From the NCBI GenBank assembly GCA_002714015.1, contig PAWF01000053.1, positions 3,482 through 28,720 on the forward strand: a DNA stretch of 25,239 bases, given 5' to 3'. Origin of the DNA: Gammaproteobacteria bacterium. GTDB taxonomy: Bacteria; Pseudomonadota; Alphaproteobacteria; UBA828. Position 1 is the stretch's first letter. The number at the start of each line of letters is the position of its first letter. Made by a program: the position numbers and the translations under genes. Below are positions 8,691 to 17,295 of the stretch, in pieces. A model generated the notes under the pieces. It was given only the letters and a program-made list of their open reading frames with translations, was not told where the DNA came from and did no database searches.

Positions 8691-9596
8691 TTAAATAGGA
8701 TCCCAGCTGAATATATCTGCTGAGCGAGTTAGGGGAGCAAAATGTGCTTCTAATGCCGGTATAGCTTGTTCTCCTATAGACTCAACATCCCATCCTTCAC
8801 TTCGATGAACACTACGAATAGGCTCATAGGGGTCAAATAGAAAGATCTCATTATGTCTTACTGCGAAAACTTGACCAGTTACTTTGTTAGCATCTTCAGA
8901 AGCAAGAAATGCTGCTAGGGGAGCATTTTTTGCAGGCGTCATTTTTTTTAATCGGGCTACCCTTTCTTTTTGTTCATCAGTTTCTGCTGGTATTTCATTA
9001 GTCATTCTGCTCCATGCAAAAGGCGCTATAGCATTAGATCTTACATTAAATCTTTTCATATCTAGCGCTATGGATTTTGACAAAGCACAGATGCCTAATT
9101 TTGCTGCAGCGTAGTTAGCTTGTCCAAAGTTTCCAATAAGCCCTGAGGTGCTGGTCATATGAACAAAGGCCCCAGATTCTTGTTTACGAAAATGTTCAGC
9201 TGCTGCACGGCTCAGAAAAAAACTGCCATTTAAATGAACCCCAATTACAGACAGCCATTGTTCTGGGGTCATTTTATGGAAAATGGTATCCCTCAATATT
9301 CCAGCATTATTTATTACTATATCAATTTGTCCATATTCACTTATTGCAGTTTCGACTATAGCACTTGCACCTTCCCAGTTATCTACACTATTCGTATCAA
9401 TTACTGAGTGACCACCCATTTTCTCTATTAAATTTTTAGTTTCTTCTGCAGGGCTAGACGAGCCACCTTCTCCAGTCACGGATACTCCAATATCATTTAT
9501 AACAATTGAAGCACCTGTTTTTGCAAGTGTTAATGCTATTTCTCTCCCAATACCACCACCAGCACCAGAAACAATCGCAACTTTTCCATTATTCAC
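8691..9596 (-). CDS. MFE-2-type SDR, (3R)-hydroxyacyl-CoA dehydrogenase-like
   Basis: A 301-residue SDR. Motifs: SGAGGGIG (10-17), NNAG (96-99), and Ser149, Tyr162, Lys166 as the catalytic set (YAAAK). The ND.G...TGEGGSSSPAEE insertion after the second beta strand and the NNAGILRD...F.KMT stretch are characteristic of the dehydrogenase domain of peroxisomal multifunctional enzyme type 2 and its bacterial stand-alone relatives, which oxidise (3R)-hydroxyacyl-CoA to 3-ketoacyl-CoA. The start is placed at the GTG at 9596 because a strong AAGGAG lies seven bases before it; a longer frame from TTG at 9614 would place that Shine-Dalgarno inside the gene. It lies directly after the MaoC hydratase, its functional partner, which is a separate gene here rather than fused as in eukaryotic MFE-2. 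Confidence 0.9.
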   Translation of the reverse strand: MNNGKVAIVSGAGGGIGREIALTLAKTGASIVINDIGVSVTGEGGSSSPAEETKNLIEKMGGHSVIDTNSVDNWEGASAIVETAISEYGQIDIVINNAGILRDTIFHKMTPEQWLSVIGVHLNGSFFLSRAAAEHFRKQESGAFVHMTSTSGLIGNFGQANYAAAKLGICALSKSIALDMKRFNVRSNAIAPFAWSRMTNEIPAETDEQKERVARLKKMTPAKNAPLAAFLASEDANKVTGQVFAVRHNEIFLFDPYEPIRSVHRSEGWDVESIGEQAIPALEAHFAPLTRSADIFSWDPI

Positions 9597-9603
9597 AGCT
9601 TTT

Positions 9604-9609
9604 CTCCTT
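9604..9609 (-). promoter_or_regulatory. Shine-Dalgarno deciding the SDR GTG start
   Basis: AAGGAG on the minus strand, seven bases before GTG at 9596. This argues against the upstream TTG at 9614. Confidence 0.65.
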
Positions 9610-9669
9610 AGCAATTACTTTAGTTTCCAACTTTTAAAAACACATTATCGATTGTATTTTATTCTTGAG

Positions 9670-10515
9670 CTATTTTCGGGTAACGAATCCGTTGCTGAGT
9701 ACAATTTTATCTCTTTCAATAGCTGTAGCTTGAAAAGCTCCATTTTCCCATGACTCAATCAAAATTGTATCTCCTGGAAAGACTGGAGCAGAGAAGCGGG
9801 CTGACATCCCTCCAAATTTTGATAAATCACTATTAAGGATAGTTTGTAAAATGGCCTGACAAGCAATTCCAAAAGTACAAAGTCCGTGGAGTATTGGTTT
9901 TTCGAATCCAGCTGCCTTGGCTATATCTGGGTCAATATGTAAAGGATTAGGGTCTCCATTCAGGCGATACAATAATGCTTGCTCGGGGCGAGTTTGTATT
10001 GTGAAAGATGCCAGAGGTGAACCAGAAGGTCCAGGGGGTGCTGATGGAATGACTCCAGAAGGCCCATCATAACCTCCATCACCACGCAACATAATAGTTC
10101 TTCTTTCAGTTGCTAAGAGATTGCCACTGATTTTATCCAATAGTTTTTTTTCTAAATATAAAAGAGCCCCTTTGGCGGAGCCTTTATCTACCACATCCTT
10201 GATTTGTGTTTTCCCTATCACGGTTCCAGAACTTGGGATAGAGTTTTCAATTTTAATTTCTTGGGCGGCATGTACAAGCTTAGTTGCGTTTACTGAAGTG
10301 CGGGGATCTCCTAACCAAAAACCAGGGTGGCCAAGAACGGTACAAAAAGAAGGAATGACGGCAGGACCATTTGACTCGTTTGCAAACTGCAGCTGCCAAG
10401 GGTCAAGTTGATCTTGGCCTATCCCTACCGATAACGCATACCTAATAGTATCAAATACAGAATACTCTTGATGAATATCGGGTATATCAAAAGCCATTAG
10501 TTGCTTATAGTTCAA
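9670..10515 (-). CDS. MaoC-family enoyl-CoA hydratase 2
   Basis: A 281-residue double-hot-dog protein. The C-terminal half carries the full hydratase 2 signature YRLNGDPNPLHIDP (183-196) with Asp188 and His193 in the positions of the catalytic pair of human MFE-2 hydratase 2, followed by GF.KPILHGLCTFG (about 203-216). The N-terminal half is the degenerate hot-dog domain that binds the acyl chain in two-domain eukaryotic-type hydratases, which favours bulky or long acyl-CoA substrates. Reaction: trans-2-enoyl-CoA to (3R)-hydroxyacyl-CoA. The start is TTG, supported by an AAAGGAGG seven bases upstream; the ATG six codons in has no comparable site. It lies 72 bases after the thiolase and immediately before the MFE-2-type SDR. 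Confidence 0.92.
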   Translation of the reverse strand: MNYKQLMAFDIPDIHQEYSVFDTIRYALSVGIGQDQLDPWQLQFANESNGPAVIPSFCTVLGHPGFWLGDPRTSVNATKLVHAAQEIKIENSIPSSGTVIGKTQIKDVVDKGSAKGALLYLEKKLLDKISGNLLATERRTIMLRGDGGYDGPSGVIPSAPPGPSGSPLASFTIQTRPEQALLYRLNGDPNPLHIDPDIAKAAGFEKPILHGLCTFGIACQAILQTILNSDLSKFGGMSARFSAPVFPGDTILIESWENGAFQATAIERDKIVLSNGFVTRK

Positions 10516-10522
10516 TAGTTAG

Positions 10523-10530
10523 CCTCCTTT
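10523..10530 (-). promoter_or_regulatory. near-perfect Shine-Dalgarno for TTG start of hydratase
   Basis: AAAGGAGG on the minus strand, seven bases before TTG at 10515. This fixes an unusual start codon. Confidence 0.7.
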
Positions 10531-10587
10531 GATTCCATTTTTAGATATCGAGACTTGTGAGGTGCAGACCAAAAATAGTCTTTCTTA

Positions 10588-11790
10588 TTAACCGTTGTAG
10601 TGACCAATGATTGCTACGCTGGAGACGTTTTGAACTGGATGTCCACCCAAGTTATGAGTTAGTCCATATTTCATGTTGTTTATCTGCCGGTCACCTGCAC
10701 GACCTTGGAACTGGAGAAACATTTCATAGAGCATGCGAAGACCAGAGGCTCCAATGGGGTGACCGAAACATTTTAAGCCGCCATCAATTTGGCAAGGTAT
10801 TTTTCCATCAGCATCATACCTGCCGTCCAGGACAGCTTTCCAAGCTTCCCCTTCATCTGCTAGGTCAAGATCTTCCATTGTTACCAATTCAGTAATTGAG
10901 AAACAATCGTGAACCTCTGTGGCACTTATTTCCTTTCGAGGATTTGTTATCCCAGCCTCAGAATATGCTCTTTTAGCTGCAATTCTTGTAGTTTTGATGT
11001 GAGCTCCATTCCAACCATCAAAACCTGACTCCTCACCGTTGGATACGCTTAGTTGTAATGCTTTAACTGAAACAATATTGGTTTTTCCGAGACTCATGGC
11101 TATTTCTGGTGTGGTAACTATTGCACATGCAGCACCGTCACTTACGCCACAGCAGTCAAAAAGACCAATGGGTTCGGCGACTATAGGTGCATTAATCGCT
11201 TGCTCATGTGTAATTTCTCGCCTGAGATGTGCCTTTGGGTTGTTAACACCATTTGCATGGCTTTTGACTGAAACATGCGCCATAGCTCGTTTAAGTTCAT
11301 TTTTGTCGACTCTATGTGCTCCCCTATATCCTGCTGCGAGTTGGGCAAAAGCGCCTGGAGCTGAAACCGTTGGTGCATATAAATCGTTAGTTACGCCTCG
11401 CCCACGGGCAGGTAAGCCGCCATATCCTGTGTCTTTTAGTTTTTCAACGCCAAGAGCAAGAGCGAAATCTGCTGTTCCAGAAGCAACGGCGTAACATGCA
11501 CCTCTAAATGCTTCTGTTCCGCTTGCGCACATATTTTCAACATGTGTAACAGGAATATATTTTAGTCTAAGTGCAGTTGATAAGGGTATGGCACTAGGCC
11601 CTACATTGACGGCGTCAAAAGCCGTACTTAGCCATGCAGCATCAATCTGCGAACTATCTATGCCCGAATCTGTTAGACATTCTTCATAAGCTTCCGACAT
11701 CAAGTCAGAAGGTTCAGACTCCCATCGTTCGCCAAACTTTGAGCAACCCATTCCTAATATCGCAACTTTATCTCTGATGCCGTTAGCCAT
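10588..11790 (-). CDS. SCP-x-type thiolase (acetyl-/propionyl-CoA acyltransferase)
   Basis: A 400-residue thiolase of the SCP-x/archaeal acetyl-CoA C-acetyltransferase branch. The nucleophile is Cys88 in ENMCASGTEA; His294 is in HDCF (294-297), and GHPIGASG (343-350) supplies the second catalytic His. As usual in this branch the C-terminal CxG motif of classical thiolases is absent, with NLGGHP there instead. SCP-x-type thiolases cleave bulky or 2-methyl-branched 3-ketoacyl-CoA, such as sterol and bile-acid side chains, and in bacteria often work with a DUF35 partner. That partner is the next gene upstream here, separated by 24 bases. GGAG lies seven bases before the ATG. A biosynthetic (condensing) direction is possible, but the hydratase and dehydrogenase next door favour degradation. 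Confidence 0.92.
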   Translation of the reverse strand: MANGIRDKVAILGMGCSKFGERWESEPSDLMSEAYEECLTDSGIDSSQIDAAWLSTAFDAVNVGPSAIPLSTALRLKYIPVTHVENMCASGTEAFRGACYAVASGTADFALALGVEKLKDTGYGGLPARGRGVTNDLYAPTVSAPGAFAQLAAGYRGAHRVDKNELKRAMAHVSVKSHANGVNNPKAHLRREITHEQAINAPIVAEPIGLFDCCGVSDGAACAIVTTPEIAMSLGKTNIVSVKALQLSVSNGEESGFDGWNGAHIKTTRIAAKRAYSEAGITNPRKEISATEVHDCFSITELVTMEDLDLADEGEAWKAVLDGRYDADGKIPCQIDGGLKCFGHPIGASGLRMLYEMFLQFQGRAGDRQINNMKYGLTHNLGGHPVQNVSSVAIIGHYNG

Positions 11791-11814
11791 TTTAATTCTC
11801 CGCGATTTATTAGC

Positions 11815-13251
11815 TTATTCCGGTGATGCTTTCCAAAAATATTGTCGCATACCTCTGTTTTCATCTAAATGTTTAATTCTAAAATGCATCATTGTCTTGA
11901 CGCCAACGTCAAAAGTTTCAGGGTCTAAGTCTGTAAATTCTACCATCATGCGTCCTCCACCCTCAAATTCTATGAGACCAAAATATGCTGGGGGTTCCAT
12001 AGAAAACACAAGATGATCGGCTGTATAAGTTTTTACTCGTGCTGGTGTCGTTGACATAGAATATGATTCTTGTGTGTCTTTTGCTCCACAGTTAGGGTTA
12101 ACACAATATATTGATTTAGGGTACTGTATAGTTCCACATTTCTTGCAGCGCCCGCCCTTAAAACCTGTAACCCCTTCTTTATTTCTATATTGTGCGGTCA
12201 GAGCCGGGGGTCTGTCTAGCTCAGCTCTTTTGCCAAACTCCCTGTTTATAACACCATTGAATGTAAGAAATTTTTCATAATTTTTTTCTTCTACTTTTCT
12301 ATTTAACCAGCCTTCAATACCGCGATTGGGCTTAGAATTTGTTATATTGGTTGTAACTTCAAAAATTAACGCATCACACCCTTGACCAAAGCCTGTTATT
12401 AATATTTTTTGTCCTGGAGTAGCTTTTGAAAGTATAGATGTAAGCATTAAGAGGGGATGTGCGGTTCCGCATATACCTATACTGCCCAGCATAGTATTAA
12501 CAACAGAATCTGGCGAAATATTGCACATCTTGGCTATAGACTCAGCTACACGCCCATATTGGCATGGCACTATAAGGTAATCTATTTGAGAACCATCTAC
12601 TCCAACTTTCATGAGTGCCATATTAATAGCTTTGGGAACTGTTTTAAGCCAGCCTTCCTGTCGGATCCACCTATCTTCCCAAGTATAATCGTAATCATCT
12701 CCGCTTGCTCTAAAATGATCAATAAAATCATCGTTTATTGATGTAGAACCAAGAAACTTCAACCCCGGGTTATCTTGGCTTATAACAAAAGCTGCAGCGC
12801 CATCTCCAGAAATCATCTCCATTTGACTTCCTGCCCTTGCTTTCCGATTATCAGAGGCTATTAGTAAGACATCTCCATTTTGTGCGGATGCAATATCTAA
12901 GGCTGTTACAAGAGATGTTGTTGCAGCACGCAGACTCCCTGCTACGTCCATAGTTCTAATGTCTTCTGAAAAATTTAGAGCTTCTGCAACAATTCCGGCG
13001 TTTTGACGGACGGCAAATGGTAAAGTTGTAGAAGCTAGAATAATGGCTCTTGTTTTATTAGGTAAATTTTCAAGGTCTTGCGCTGCTTCAACTCCCATTG
13101 TAATGGAATCTTCATCCCAGTTACACATAGTTCTCTCGCCTTTAGAAAGACTTTTAAGAGATTTATCAAACCAGGAATTAGCCTCAGCCATTACGCTACG
13201 TTGTAACCTTCGGCGAGGTAAATAGGCTCCGAATTCTTTGATTCCAACCAA
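11815..13251 (-). CDS. HMG-CoA-synthase-like domain fused to DUF35 Zn-ribbon/OB-fold
   Basis: A 478-residue fusion. Residues 1-300 look like a thiolase-fold HMG-CoA synthase/KAS III-type domain (VGIKEFGAYLPRRRL start, ISGDGAAAFVIS near 147-158). Residues 365-390 are a Zn ribbon with Cys369, Cys372, Cys383, Cys388; an OB-fold follows to the end, making a DUF35 domain. By eye the HMGS catalytic Cys position falls in DVAGSLRAAT (102-111) as Ser106 or Leu107, and the catalytic His position falls in VPCQYGR (228-234) as Pro229, so both seem absent. In archaea thiolase, HMGS and DUF35 proteins form one complex; a similar scaffold for the adjacent thiolase is inferred. The start is TTG with AGGAG six bases upstream. 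It is the first gene of the minus-strand block. Confidence 0.85.
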   Translation of the reverse strand: MVGIKEFGAYLPRRRLQRSVMAEANSWFDKSLKSLSKGERTMCNWDEDSITMGVEAAQDLENLPNKTRAIILASTTLPFAVRQNAGIVAEALNFSEDIRTMDVAGSLRAATTSLVTALDIASAQNGDVLLIASDNRKARAGSQMEMISGDGAAAFVISQDNPGLKFLGSTSINDDFIDHFRASGDDYDYTWEDRWIRQEGWLKTVPKAINMALMKVGVDGSQIDYLIVPCQYGRVAESIAKMCNISPDSVVNTMLGSIGICGTAHPLLMLTSILSKATPGQKILITGFGQGCDALIFEVTTNITNSKPNRGIEGWLNRKVEEKNYEKFLTFNGVINREFGKRAELDRPPALTAQYRNKEGVTGFKGGRCKKCGTIQYPKSIYCVNPNCGAKDTQESYSMSTTPARVKTYTADHLVFSMEPPAYFGLIEFEGGGRMMVEFTDLDPETFDVGVKTMMHFRIKHLDENRGMRQYFWKASPE

Positions 13252-13400
13252 TTACTTCTCCTAGTATAGCTATTAATTATTAAATATGAGCTTCTAGTAA
13301 TAACAATTAATAACGATCATAATATAAAAAAATTATAGTAGCAGCGATTTTTAGATATTCTAGGCAATATTTTTCTCTTTATCAAAATAGCGGGGTTCTG
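13252..13400. promoter_or_regulatory. divergent promoter region
   Basis: A 149-base AT-rich spacer between the first gene of the catabolic block (minus) and the molybdopterin oxidoreductase (plus). Both must be transcribed from here. No confident -35/-10 pair and no long palindrome could be picked out by eye. Confidence 0.4.
13258..13262 (-). promoter_or_regulatory. Shine-Dalgarno for TTG start of HMGS-like/DUF35 gene
   Basis: AGGAG on the minus strand, six bases before TTG at 13251. No alternative start is nearby. Confidence 0.6.
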
Positions 13401-15788
13401 ATGGAGAATAAATTAAATGATCAAATCCAGGGATTCTGTGCCCTATGCTGGTCACGATGCGGTTGTATTTCAGAAATTAAGGACGGGATACTAATCTCTG
13501 TTAAACCAGATCCAAGTCATCCGACAGGTTCAGCCCTTTGTGCAAAAGGAAAAGCAGCACCCGAGAAAATATACAATAAAGACCGAATTTTGTATCCAAT
13601 GAAGCGATCGCGACCAAAGGGAGACAAAGACCCTGGATGGATCAGGATATCGTGGGATGAAGCATTAGATACAATCGTGACGCACCTAAATACAATTGCT
13701 GAAGAGTCAGGTGCTGAATCAGTTAGCTTTGGTATTACTACCCCAGCAGGAACCTCAATGAATGACGGTTATGCGTGGGTTGAGCGTTTTCGTCGGGTTT
13801 TTGGGAGCCCAAATGCGGCTATTGCTATGGAACTTTGTGGTTTTTCACGTGATATGGTTTTCCCATATACATTTGGTGTCCCGTTGCCGATGCCAGAGCA
13901 TAAGAATTCAGATTGTATTATTTTATGGGGGCATAATCCTAGTACGACATGGTTAGCACATGCCAAACGTGTAGCCGATGCAAAAGCACGGGGAGCAAAA
14001 CTTGTAGTTATTGACCCTCGACGTGTTGGTCTTGCTGTAAAGGCAGACAGTTGGTTAAGAATAAAACCAGGAACCGACGGTGCTTTAGCTCTATGTTTAG
14101 CAAACATCCTCATTCAGCAAAAACAATTCGATATGGATTTTGTTAGACAATGGACAAACGGTCCTTTTCTAGTACGTGAGGATAATGGGCGGTTTTTGAC
14201 TACTCAAGATTTATATTCTGATGGATCCAGCCGAGAATTTGTCGCCTGGGACTTGGAAAACAATAAACATGTGGTTTATGACTCTCAGCAAGGTATATAT
14301 TTAGCTAATGATATAAATTTTTCTCTTAGTGGCAGATACACCTTTAATTCGCATAATGGTCAATTAGTGTGTTCCCCCGCATTTTCTTTATATGCTGATT
14401 TATGTGCTGAATACTCTCCTAAATATGTTGCTCAATTAACACAACTGAAGGAGAGTGAGATCATTAACTTGAGCGAAATGATACGTAACTCAAAGGCACT
14501 ATCAATCTATATGTGGGCTGGGCTTGAGATGCATACAAATGCATCTCAAACCAATAGGGCCATTGCAATATTGTATTCACTCACAGGTCATTTTGATAAT
14601 CCTGGCGGGAATGTGATATTAGAAACTACAAAAACAAACGATATTTCTGGTGGTAATGAAATATCTCTTACTCAGAAAAGGAAAGCTCTTGGATATTTGG
14701 ACAGACCATTAGGTCCAGAGCAAGAGGGATGGATTAATTCAGATTCACTTTATAACGGGATTCTTCATTCTAGTCCTTATCCAATTCGTGCTCTAATAAA
14801 TTTTGGAAAAAATTTTCTTTTCTCACATGCCGATACAGGAACAGGTGAAGAAGCCTTTAAGTCACTAGAATTTATGGTTCACATAGACATGTTTGGAAAC
14901 CCTACTTCTTCTTATGCGGATATATTTTTGCCGGTTTGTTCCCCATGGGAAAGAGAGGGGATATCTACAGATTTTGTTGTTGATCAGGAAGCTTCAGGAC
15001 TTGTACAGTTTCGAAAGAGTGTTTTGTCCCCTCTGGGTGAGTCACGCTCAGATATTTGGATCGTTTTAGAATTAGCCAAGAGACTTGGGTTCTCTGAAAA
15101 GTTTTGGGGAGGAAATTTTGAACAAGGCATACAGCATTTTATAGAGCCTAGTGGAATAGAATTAAAAGATTTAAAAGAGAATCCTAGGGGCATTAACCTT
15201 AACCTTTCAACAAGATACAGGAAATACGCAGAGTCTGTTCATGGATTACCCAGAGGTTTTGATACACATACTAAAAAAGTTGAGATTTACTCCGAGCTTT
15301 TCCTGAAACATGGTTATTCTCCGCTGCCTAAATATATTGAACCGATGGTAAGCATAGGTACACCAAATATTTCTAAAAAAACATACCCTCTCATTTTAAC
15401 ATCAGGTAAATCCCCACATTTTCTACAAAGTCAAAATCGTGGAGAAGAATCACTACGGCGTATGGAGCTAGATCCTCTGGTTGAGTTACATCCTTCAACA
15501 GCGGAATTAAGAGGAATCCAAGAAAATGATTGGATCTGCATAGAAACGCCTCATGGAAAGTTGCGTGCAAGGGCAAAATTTTCAGACTATTTAGATCCGA
15601 ATGTTGTATCAGCCACACATGGTTGGTGGCAAAGGTGTGAGGCGCTTGATCGTGATGAATTACCAGTGCGTGGAGAAATTTCAGCTAATTTAAATTCAGC
15701 TATTGGGTGTGATTTTGTTGACCCGCTTGGGGGCTCGGTTCCTCACAAGTCTTATGTTTGTGAAGTTTTGAAACTTGATTCTAAATAA
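13401..15788 (+). CDS. molybdopterin-dependent oxidoreductase, DMSO reductase superfamily
   Basis: A 795-residue catalytic subunit. Cys13, Cys16, Cys20 and Cys47 (C-x2-C-x3-C-x26-C) form the N-terminal 4Fe-4S site, with the conserved Lys49 two residues later. ISWDEAL (83-89) and ILWGHNP (174-180) are bis-MGD-binding landmarks, and Cys146 in MELCGFSRD is the likely Mo/W ligand. The C-terminal MopB_CT domain spans about 660-790 (SGKSPHFLQSQNR, ATHGWW). There is no Tat signal, so it is cytoplasmic. HGWW and general layout recall the acetylene-hydratase-like branch, but the Asp that follows the second cluster Cys in acetylene hydratase is Trp17 here. No electron-transfer or chaperone subunit is adjacent. 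It is divergent from the catabolic block, possibly sharing regulation. GGGG lies five bases before the ATG. Substrate unknown. Confidence 0.9.
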   Translation: MENKLNDQIQGFCALCWSRCGCISEIKDGILISVKPDPSHPTGSALCAKGKAAPEKIYNKDRILYPMKRSRPKGDKDPGWIRISWDEALDTIVTHLNTIAEESGAESVSFGITTPAGTSMNDGYAWVERFRRVFGSPNAAIAMELCGFSRDMVFPYTFGVPLPMPEHKNSDCIILWGHNPSTTWLAHAKRVADAKARGAKLVVIDPRRVGLAVKADSWLRIKPGTDGALALCLANILIQQKQFDMDFVRQWTNGPFLVREDNGRFLTTQDLYSDGSSREFVAWDLENNKHVVYDSQQGIYLANDINFSLSGRYTFNSHNGQLVCSPAFSLYADLCAEYSPKYVAQLTQLKESEIINLSEMIRNSKALSIYMWAGLEMHTNASQTNRAIAILYSLTGHFDNPGGNVILETTKTNDISGGNEISLTQKRKALGYLDRPLGPEQEGWINSDSLYNGILHSSPYPIRALINFGKNFLFSHADTGTGEEAFKSLEFMVHIDMFGNPTSSYADIFLPVCSPWEREGISTDFVVDQEASGLVQFRKSVLSPLGESRSDIWIVLELAKRLGFSEKFWGGNFEQGIQHFIEPSGIELKDLKENPRGINLNLSTRYRKYAESVHGLPRGFDTHTKKVEIYSELFLKHGYSPLPKYIEPMVSIGTPNISKKTYPLILTSGKSPHFLQSQNRGEESLRRMELDPLVELHPSTAELRGIQENDWICIETPHGKLRARAKFSDYLDPNVVSATHGWWQRCEALDRDELPVRGEISANLNSAIGCDFVDPLGGSVPHKSYVCEVLKLDSK

Positions 15789-15804
15789 AAATATATCTAC
15801 TAAT

Positions 15805-16575
15805 TTATTTTGAGATAGTTACTCCTCCATCAACTGATATTGTTTGTCCCGTAGTCCATTTCCCAGCATCAGATGCAAGGTAAATAGCGATTCCAGCTAG
15901 GTCTTCGGGATCTCCTAGGCGTCTAAGAGGAGTTCGTTGAATTCTAACTTTGCTTGCTTCAGGGTCCTCCCAGAGTTTTTTAGCAAAGTCAGTTTTTACT
16001 AGGCCAGGGGCAATGCAGTTTACACGTATATTGTCTGGTCCAAGTTCAACGGCAAGATTTCTGGCAAGTTGGAAATCTCCAGCTTTTGAAACACAATAGG
16101 TTCCTATAACTTCTGATCCGAAAAAACCTCCTATAGATGAAACAAAAATTATGGAACCATCTTGTTTTTTTCGCATCCCCGGGGCTACAAGCTGTGCTAA
16201 CCACAGATTTGATTGAATATTTGATGCCATAGTTTTTGAAAAAATTTCGTCGGGGATATCGAGTGAGGAGCCATAGTGGGGGTTTATTGCAGCATTTCCT
16301 ATTGCTATATCTACATCACCCCAACGTTGATTCGTCTCATAAACCAATTTTTCTAGTTCAGTTTTTCGACCAACGTTGCATGGTATTCCTATCACCTCTA
16401 GTCCATCTGAACATAATTCTTCAACTACACTGCTGACGCGGCTCTCATCACGGCTTGAAATTACAACGCGAGCTCCATGTTGTGCCAAGGCAGATGCAAT
16501 AGCTTTTCCAATACCTTTTGTTGAACCAGTTACAATGGCATTTCTTCCTGAAAGATCAAAGAGGTTGTTTCCCAT
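15805..16575 (-). CDS. SDR family oxidoreductase in the liv operon
   Basis: A 256-residue classical SDR. TGSTKGIG (16-23), catalytic Ser147, Tyr160 and Lys164 (YCVSK), and a C-terminal SVDGG. The usual NNAG is GNAA (93-96). Overall appearance is of the DHRS4/FabG-like group with NADP(H) or NAD(H) use undetermined; Arg42 after the second beta strand hints at NADP(H). It begins 12 bases after livF, so it is the last gene of the ABC transporter operon and probably acts on the imported compound or its first product, oxidising an alcohol or reducing a ketone. Its stop is only 16 bases from the stop of the convergent molybdopterin gene, leaving no space for an ordinary terminator. AGGGA lies about ten bases upstream of the ATG. 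Confidence 0.88.
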   Translation of the reverse strand: MGNNLFDLSGRNAIVTGSTKGIGKAIASALAQHGARVVISSRDESRVSSVVEELCSDGLEVIGIPCNVGRKTELEKLVYETNQRWGDVDIAIGNAAINPHYGSSLDIPDEIFSKTMASNIQSNLWLAQLVAPGMRKKQDGSIIFVSSIGGFFGSEVIGTYCVSKAGDFQLARNLAVELGPDNIRVNCIAPGLVKTDFAKKLWEDPEASKVRIQRTPLRRLGDPEDLAGIAIYLASDAGKWTTGQTISVDGGVTISK

Positions 16576-16587
16576 TTTTAGGTTTCC

Positions 16588-17295
16588 CTAAAGTCCCAAA
16601 TATGCTGCTCTTACACTATCATCTTTGATAAGATCTTCGGCGGGGCCCTTAAGGGCAAGCGACCCTTGTTCAAGAACGTATCCATAGGAGGCTATACTTA
16701 ATGCTAATGCTGCGTTCTGTTCGACCAATACAACTCCGACATCTTCTTCTTGTGTAAGAGTACTGATTGTTTCCATGATTTTTTGTTCTATTACAGGTGC
16801 AAGCCCAATAGAAGGTTCGTCTAGAAGTAACATTTTAGGTCCAGACATTAGTGCCCTTCCAAAAGCTAACATTTGTTGCTCACCACCACTTAAATTTCGA
16901 GCAAGTTGTCGCCTTCGGTCTTTCAAAATTGGGAAGTGGTGATAGATCCTGTCCAGATCTCTATTAATACCTTTCTTATCTGAACGAAGATATGCTCCAA
17001 CCATAAGATTATCGTAAACGCTTATACGAGGAAATAATTCTCGTCCTTCTGGGACTTGGGAAATACCCATTTTTACAATTTTTGAGGGTGAAGCATTATC
17101 TATTCTGTTTCCTAAGAAACGAATTTCTCCGGAAGCAGGCCTTAAAAGACCTGAAATGGTTTTTAAGAGGGTTGTTTTACCTGCTCCATTACTACCAACA
17201 ATTGTCGTTATAGTATTCTCTGAAGCACTAACAGATACCTCTCTTAGAGCGGAGATCAGATCATACTTTACTTCAAGTTGTTTAATTTCAAGCAT
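16588..17295 (-). CDS. livF: HAAT-family ABC transporter ATP-binding protein LivF
   Basis: A 235-residue ATPase. Walker A GSNGAGKTT (34-42), signature LSGGEQQ (135-141), Walker B LLLDEP (156-161) and the VPEGRELFP segment diagnostic of LivF. The start is put at ATG 17295: GAGGG lies five bases upstream, and family members begin with ML.I..L...Y. The frame stays open to an ATG at 17328, but that would add 11 residues and deeply overlap livG. With the chosen start it overlaps the livG stop by eight bases, so translation is coupled. It works with LivG as the cytoplasmic ATPase heterodimer driving the LivHM channel. Confidence 0.95.
   Translation of the reverse strand: MLEIKQLEVKYDLISALREVSVSASENTITTIVGSNGAGKTTLLKTISGLLRPASGEIRFLGNRIDNASPSKIVKMGISQVPEGRELFPRISVYDNLMVGAYLRSDKKGINRDLDRIYHHFPILKDRRRQLARNLSGGEQQMLAFGRALMSGPKMLLLDEPSIGLAPVIEQKIMETISTLTQEEDVGVVLVEQNAALALSIASYGYVLEQGSLALKGPAEDLIKDDSVRAAYLGL

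Noticed and set aside
10516..10587. Small stem in the thiolase-hydratase gap
   Set aside because: Only about four base pairs (AGAC/GTCT) with an AT loop; too weak to call a terminator or riboswitch.
11039..11494. 151-codon open frame on the plus strand opposite the thiolase
   Set aside because: It is antisense to a strongly supported thiolase, shows no recognisable domain and follows from codon bias of the real gene.
13401..15788. Assigning the molybdopterin protein as acetylene hydratase
   Set aside because: The catalytic Asp after the second cluster Cys is Trp17 here; only general similarity remains.
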